Below the pieces are notes generated by a model. It saw nothing but the letters and a program-made list of their open reading frames with translations, searched no databases and had not been told where the DNA came from. A program made the translations under genes and the position numbers. Below, piece after piece: positions 3,873 to 7,234 of a DNA stretch of 7,234 bases; the first letter of the stretch is position 1; each line of letters opens with the position of its first letter. The DNA is from Clostridiales bacterium (GTDB lineage: Bacteria; Bacillota; Clostridia; Oscillospirales; Acutalibacteraceae): positions 1 through 7,234 of the forward strand of contig JAAYFA010000081.1 of NCBI GenBank assembly GCA_012728445.1, given 5' to 3'.

Positions 3873-6089
3873 ATGTCAAAATTAGTTATCGTGGAATCGC
3901 CTGCAAAGGCAAAGACAATTAAAAAATACTTGGGTCCCGGTTACGAGGTCACCGCCTCTATGGGGCATGTGCGCGATTTACCCGCGGCAAAACTCAGCAT
4001 AGATGTAAAAAATGACTTTGCGCCCAAATATGCCGTTGCCAAAGGTAAAGAAAAACTCGTCAAGGAGTTAAAGGCAAAAGTCAAAAAGAGCGACGAAGTT
4101 ATTCTTGCCACTGACCCTGATCGCGAGGGCGAAGCGATTTCCTGGCACCTGGCCGAGCTGTTGGGGCTCGACTTAAAGAAAACAAATAGGGTCACCTTTA
4201 ATGAGATAACCAAAACAGGTGTTTTACACGGCATCAACAACCCGCAGGTGGTTGACATGGACTTGGTCAATGCCCAGCAGGCGCGCAGAATACTGGACCG
4301 CCTTGTCGGCTACCGTTTAAGCCCCTTTATTTCGCAAAAGATTCGCAGAGGATTGTCCGCGGGCCGTGTTCAAAGCGTCGCAGTAAGAATTATTGTTGAC
4401 CGGGAAGGCGAAATCAGGCCCTTCGTGCCGGAAGAATACTGGAGCCTTGACGCAAAGTTTATGGCAAAAGACGGCGGCATTTTCGCCGCGGCGTTTTATG
4501 GAGATGAGACCGGTAAAATCAAGATTACGAGCAAAGAACAATCCGACAAATACCTTGAGCGTTTAAACGATGCCGAATACACCATCAGATCGGTTAAAAA
4601 AGGAACAAGAAAAAAAAGCCCGTCACCGCCCTTTATTACATCAACCCTTCAGCAAGAAGCGTCCAGACGCTTGGGCTTTCAAGCACAGCGAACCATGAAA
4701 GCCGCACAGGAACTATATGAAGGTGTGGAGATTGAGGGGTTCGGTACCACGGGCCTTATCACTTATATGAGAACGGACTCCCTGCGCGTTTCCGAAGAAT
4801 CAAAAACGCAGGGTAACGAATATATATCGACAACTTTCGGCGCGGACTATTTGCCGGAAAAGCCACGTGTTTTCCGGTCCCGCTCCAATGCGCAAGACGG
4901 GCACGAGGCCATTCGCCCTGCAGTCCCCTCCATTACACCCGAACAAGCAAAAAGCAGCCTCACCGCTGACCAATACAAGCTATATACATTGATTTGGAAG
5001 CGCTTTATCGCAAGCCTGATGGCCGACTGCATACAAGCGACGATGAAAGTGGATATCTCCGCCGCTACAAAGGCAGACCTTGAGCAGGGCAAATACTGCA
5101 CCTTCACCGCATCGGGCTACACGGTAAGCTTTGACGGGTTTACCACGCTTTATGAGGAAGCGAAGGATGAGAAAGACGAAAAGAGCACCCGTCTGCCCGA
5201 GCTTAAGAAAGCCGACTTGTTAAAACTGGAAGAACTTATCGCAAACCAGCACTTCACACAGCCGCCCCCACGTTTTACGGAGGCAACGCTGATAAAAGCG
5301 CTTGAGGAAAACGGCATCGGCAGACCCAGTACCTACGCAACCATTATTACAACTGTGATTAAACGCGGCTATGTCCAGCGCATCGCTAAAGTTTTAAGCC
5401 CGACAGAACTCGGGGAAGCCACAACCGGTGTGTTCAGGGACCATTTTCAAAAGATAGTCAACGTCAAGTTCACCGCCCAAATGGAAACATCGCTGGATGA
5501 TGTGGAAAACGGCAAGGCAAATTATATTGAAGTGCTCCATGAATTTTATGATGCATTTGAATCGACCCTTAATAAAGCAAAAGAAGAGATGGAAGGCCAG
5601 AAAATTCAGCTGCAAGAGGACCTCACCGATATCCCTTGTGAAAAATGCGGTAAACTGATGGTCGTTAAGGTTGGCCGTTTTGGAAAATTCCTTGCGTGCC
5701 CCGGTTACCCCGACTGTAAAAATGCAAAACCTTTTGTGATTGATACGGGTGCAGAATGCCCTGTTTGCAGCGCAAAGGTTGTTGAAAAAAAGTCGAAAAA
5801 AGGATATACTTTTTTCGGTTGCGAAGCGTGGCCAAATTGCACATTCATAACCTGGGATAAACCTACAGGAGAAAATTGTCCCAAATGCGGCAAAGCCTTA
5901 TTCGCAAAAAAAGGCGGCATAACAAACTGCCTCAACGAAGGCTGCGGCTACGCCATTAACAAAGAGGGAGAAATCATCACACTCCCAAAAGAGCCTGAAA
6001 ATGGTCAAAAGAAAAAAGAAACACAAAAAAACGAAGCGAATAAAGCGAATAAAGATAATAAAGAGAAGTTAGAGCAGGAGAAAGAATGA
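3873..6089 (+). CDS. topA: DNA topoisomerase I (type IA)
   Basis: This 738-residue enzyme relaxes negative supercoils by cutting one strand through a 5'-phosphotyrosyl link. The Toprim domain is at about 1-145, with V-E-S-P-A-K-A-K-T (Glu8) and the metal-binding acidic motif D81-P-D-R-E-G-E. R-R-G-L-S-A-G-R-V-Q-S-V-A (158-170) is the conserved core stretch. G-L-I-T-Y-M-R-T-D-S holds the catalytic Tyr298 and Arg300. G-H-E-A-I-R-P is at 343-349, and G-I-G-R-P-S-T-Y-A is at 481-489. Three C-terminal zinc ribbons have all four cysteines each: C589/C592/C609/C615, C629/C632/C650/C656 and C669/C672/C686/C691. A charged Lys/Glu/Asn tail (about 704-738) ends the protein. Length is normal for a Firmicute TopA plus tail. 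The gene follows dprA by 38 nt with its own candidate promoter and overlaps trmFO by 4 nt. Confidence 0.98.
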   Translation: MSKLVIVESPAKAKTIKKYLGPGYEVTASMGHVRDLPAAKLSIDVKNDFAPKYAVAKGKEKLVKELKAKVKKSDEVILATDPDREGEAISWHLAELLGLDLKKTNRVTFNEITKTGVLHGINNPQVVDMDLVNAQQARRILDRLVGYRLSPFISQKIRRGLSAGRVQSVAVRIIVDREGEIRPFVPEEYWSLDAKFMAKDGGIFAAAFYGDETGKIKITSKEQSDKYLERLNDAEYTIRSVKKGTRKKSPSPPFITSTLQQEASRRLGFQAQRTMKAAQELYEGVEIEGFGTTGLITYMRTDSLRVSEESKTQGNEYISTTFGADYLPEKPRVFRSRSNAQDGHEAIRPAVPSITPEQAKSSLTADQYKLYTLIWKRFIASLMADCIQATMKVDISAATKADLEQGKYCTFTASGYTVSFDGFTTLYEEAKDEKDEKSTRLPELKKADLLKLEELIANQHFTQPPPRFTEATLIKALEENGIGRPSTYATIITTVIKRGYVQRIAKVLSPTELGEATTGVFRDHFQKIVNVKFTAQMETSLDDVENGKANYIEVLHEFYDAFESTLNKAKEEMEGQKIQLQEDLTDIPCEKCGKLMVVKVGRFGKFLACPGYPDCKNAKPFVIDTGAECPVCSAKVVEKKSKKGYTFFGCEAWPNCTFITWDKPTGENCPKCGKALFAKKGGITNCLNEGCGYAINKEGEIITLPKEPENGQKKKETQKNEANKANKDNKEKLEQEKE
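4854..4877. repeat. 8-bp inverted repeat inside topA
   Basis: CCGGAAAA (4854-4861) and TTTTCCGG (4870-4877) are exact reverse complements around an 8-nt loop that contains the palindrome CACGTG with its flanking T. It is purely intragenic and no function is evident. Confidence 0.6.
6036..6062 (+). repeat. Three 9-bp tandem repeats coding the TopA tail
   Basis: GCGAATAAA occurs twice in tandem (6036-6044, 6045-6053), followed by a variant GATAATAAA (6054-6062). They encode A-N-K, A-N-K and D-N-K in the charged tail of TopA. Each unit is three codons long, so copy-number changes would keep the frame. Confidence 0.75.
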
Positions 6090-7234
6090 GCGACATAACG
6101 GTTATCGGCGGGGGCTTAGCCGGCGTTGAAGCGGCGTTCGCAGTGGCAAGGGCCGGTATTCCCGTAACCCTTGTTGAAATGAAGCCGCTGAAATACTCGC
6201 CTGCGCACAGCTCGCCCGAACTAGCGGAGCTCGTTTGCTCCAACTCCTTCAAAGCCATTCGCCACTCTTCGGCAGGCGGAATGCTTAAAGCTGAAATGGA
6301 GTTGCTCGGCTGCGTGTGCGTTGAAGTGGCCAAAGAATGTAGCGTGCCGGCCGGCGGCGCTTTGGCCGTTGACAGAGATGAATTTTCCCGTCGGATGACC
6401 GAGAGAGTCACCAACGAACCCCTCATCACGCTCGAGCGGCGTGAGGTCCGAGAAATTCCGGATACGGGCACGGTTATTGTAGCGGCAGGGCCGCTGGCTT
6501 CGGACGCTCTTGCAGAAGATATACAGCGCGTTTGCGGCGGAAGCTTGAGTTTCTTTGATGCGGCGGCGCCAATCGTGACGGCCGAGAGCATTGACATGGA
6601 CTGCGCTTTTACCCAGTCCCGTTATGACAGGGGCGGCGAGGATGATTACATCAACTGCCCTATGAATAAAGAGGAATACGAAACGTTTCATCGGGCACTT
6701 GTCAGTGCACAAAGTGCCGAGCTCCACGAGTTTGATAAGAAAAAAGATTTTTATGAGGGCTGTATGCCCATTGAGGTCTTGGCGGCTAGGGGGCTCGATA
6801 CCCTGCGCTACGGCCCGCTTCGTCCCGTAGGTTTGCGGGACCCGAAAACAGGCCACAGACCCTGGGCAGTTTTACAGCTCAGGCGCGAGGATAGGTCCGG
6901 TCGCCTATTGAACTTGGTAGGTTTTCAGACCAACCTGAAGTTTCCGGAGCAAAAAAGAGTTTTTGGCTTGATACCGGCACTTAAAAACGCCGACTTTGCA
7001 CGCCTGGGCGTGATGCACCGCAACACATTCATTGACTCCCCTCGGCTTTTAACGGCCGATTTTAGTTTTCGAGCGAGACCCGACCTTTTTTTTGCCGGGC
7101 AGATAACGGGCGTAGAGGGGTATATGGAATCCGCCGCCAGCGGTATCTTGGCAGGAATCAATGCCGCAAGGCTGCTCGAAAACCAAAAACCGATCGTGTT
7201 GCCGGTTGAAACCATGCTCGGCTCACTCGCAAAC
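6086..7234 (+). CDS. trmFO: Folate/FAD-dependent tRNA m5U54 methyltransferase TrmFO (3' truncated)
   Basis: The enzyme makes 5-methyluridine at position 54 in the tRNA T-loop, using 5,10-methylenetetrahydrofolate as carbon donor and reduced FAD, unlike the SAM-dependent TrmA. The frame is open from ATG 6086 to the window edge, giving 383 residues. The family is about 435 long, so roughly the last 50 are missing by position only. The FAD-binding G-G-G-L-A-G-V-E-A-A is at 8-17. V-C-S-N-S-F-K has Cys51, and E-G-C-M-P-I-E has Cys226. These correspond to the two conserved cysteines known in B. subtilis TrmFO. Also present are F-F-D-A-A-A-P-I-V (156-164), Y-I-N-C-P-M-N-K-E-E-Y (188-198), R-Y-G-P-L-R-P-V-G-L (241-250) and a second FAD-contact region, F-F-A-G-Q-I-T-G-V-E-G-Y (335-346). 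AGGAG (6076-6080) lies within topA, 5 nt before the ATG. The start overlaps the topA stop by ATGA, suggesting translational coupling. Confidence 0.97.
   Translation, partial: MSDITVIGGGLAGVEAAFAVARAGIPVTLVEMKPLKYSPAHSSPELAELVCSNSFKAIRHSSAGGMLKAEMELLGCVCVEVAKECSVPAGGALAVDRDEFSRRMTERVTNEPLITLERREVREIPDTGTVIVAAGPLASDALAEDIQRVCGGSLSFFDAAAPIVTAESIDMDCAFTQSRYDRGGEDDYINCPMNKEEYETFHRALVSAQSAELHEFDKKKDFYEGCMPIEVLAARGLDTLRYGPLRPVGLRDPKTGHRPWAVLQLRREDRSGRLLNLVGFQTNLKFPEQKRVFGLIPALKNADFARLGVMHRNTFIDSPRLLTADFSFRARPDLFFAGQITGVEGYMESAASGILAGINAARLLENQKPIVLPVETMLGSLAN

Noticed and set aside
5977..6856. Two long overlapping minus-strand open frames opposite topA and trmFO
   Set aside because: They overlap each other and clear trmFO motifs on the + strand. 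Their sequences are low-complexity Ser/Ala-rich or otherwise unrecognisable, as expected for antisense shadows.

Overview
The window is a compact block of translation and DNA-maintenance genes, all on the + strand: the tail of an unidentified gene, then infC - rpmI - rplT (IF-3, L35, L20), a transcription terminator, and then a SpoU/TrmH-family RNA 2'-O-methyltransferase - dprA - topA - trmFO. The last gene runs off the right edge. The organism is most likely a low-to-mid-GC Firmicute, probably a clostridial (Oscillospiraceae/Ruminococcaceae-like) lineage. This is inferred from folate-dependent TrmFO, strong AGGAGG-type ribosome binding sites, sigma-A-like promoters, Bacillus/Clostridium-like IF-3, L35 and L20 sequences, and the gene order. 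I cannot name a genus.

Bases 1-147 are the acidic, Thr/Glu-rich C-terminal end of an upstream protein. Bases 148-419 hold no gene but are dense in signals: an inverted repeat overlapping the -35 box, a very good extended -10 promoter, and a leader of about 180 nt that can fold into several hairpins. The leader ends in a strong ribosome binding site in front of a non-canonical AUC start codon for infC. This matches the known logic of infC operons, where IF-3 autoregulates through a non-AUG start and L20 acts on a structured mRNA leader. Bases 420-1564 are the three ribosomal-operon genes, closed by a hairpin terminator at about 1621-1664.

Bases 1565-1801 contain that terminator, a T-rich stretch, a weak candidate promoter and a small palindrome. 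Bases 1802-7234 form a tightly packed second unit. The methyltransferase and dprA overlap by ATGA, and topA and trmFO also overlap by ATGA. topA has its own good promoter inside the last codons of dprA and a duplicated ribosome binding site. The products act in rRNA modification, ssDNA handling and recombination, DNA supercoiling, and tRNA m5U54 formation.

I see no mobile element, CRISPR array, tRNA or rRNA gene, toxin-antitoxin pair or defence module, and no convincing new multi-gene system. The least ordinary signals are regulatory: the AUC start with possible sequestration of its ribosome binding site, competing leader pairings, the inverted repeat over the -35 box, the internal topA promoter, and two strong inverted repeats in the linker-coding part of dprA.
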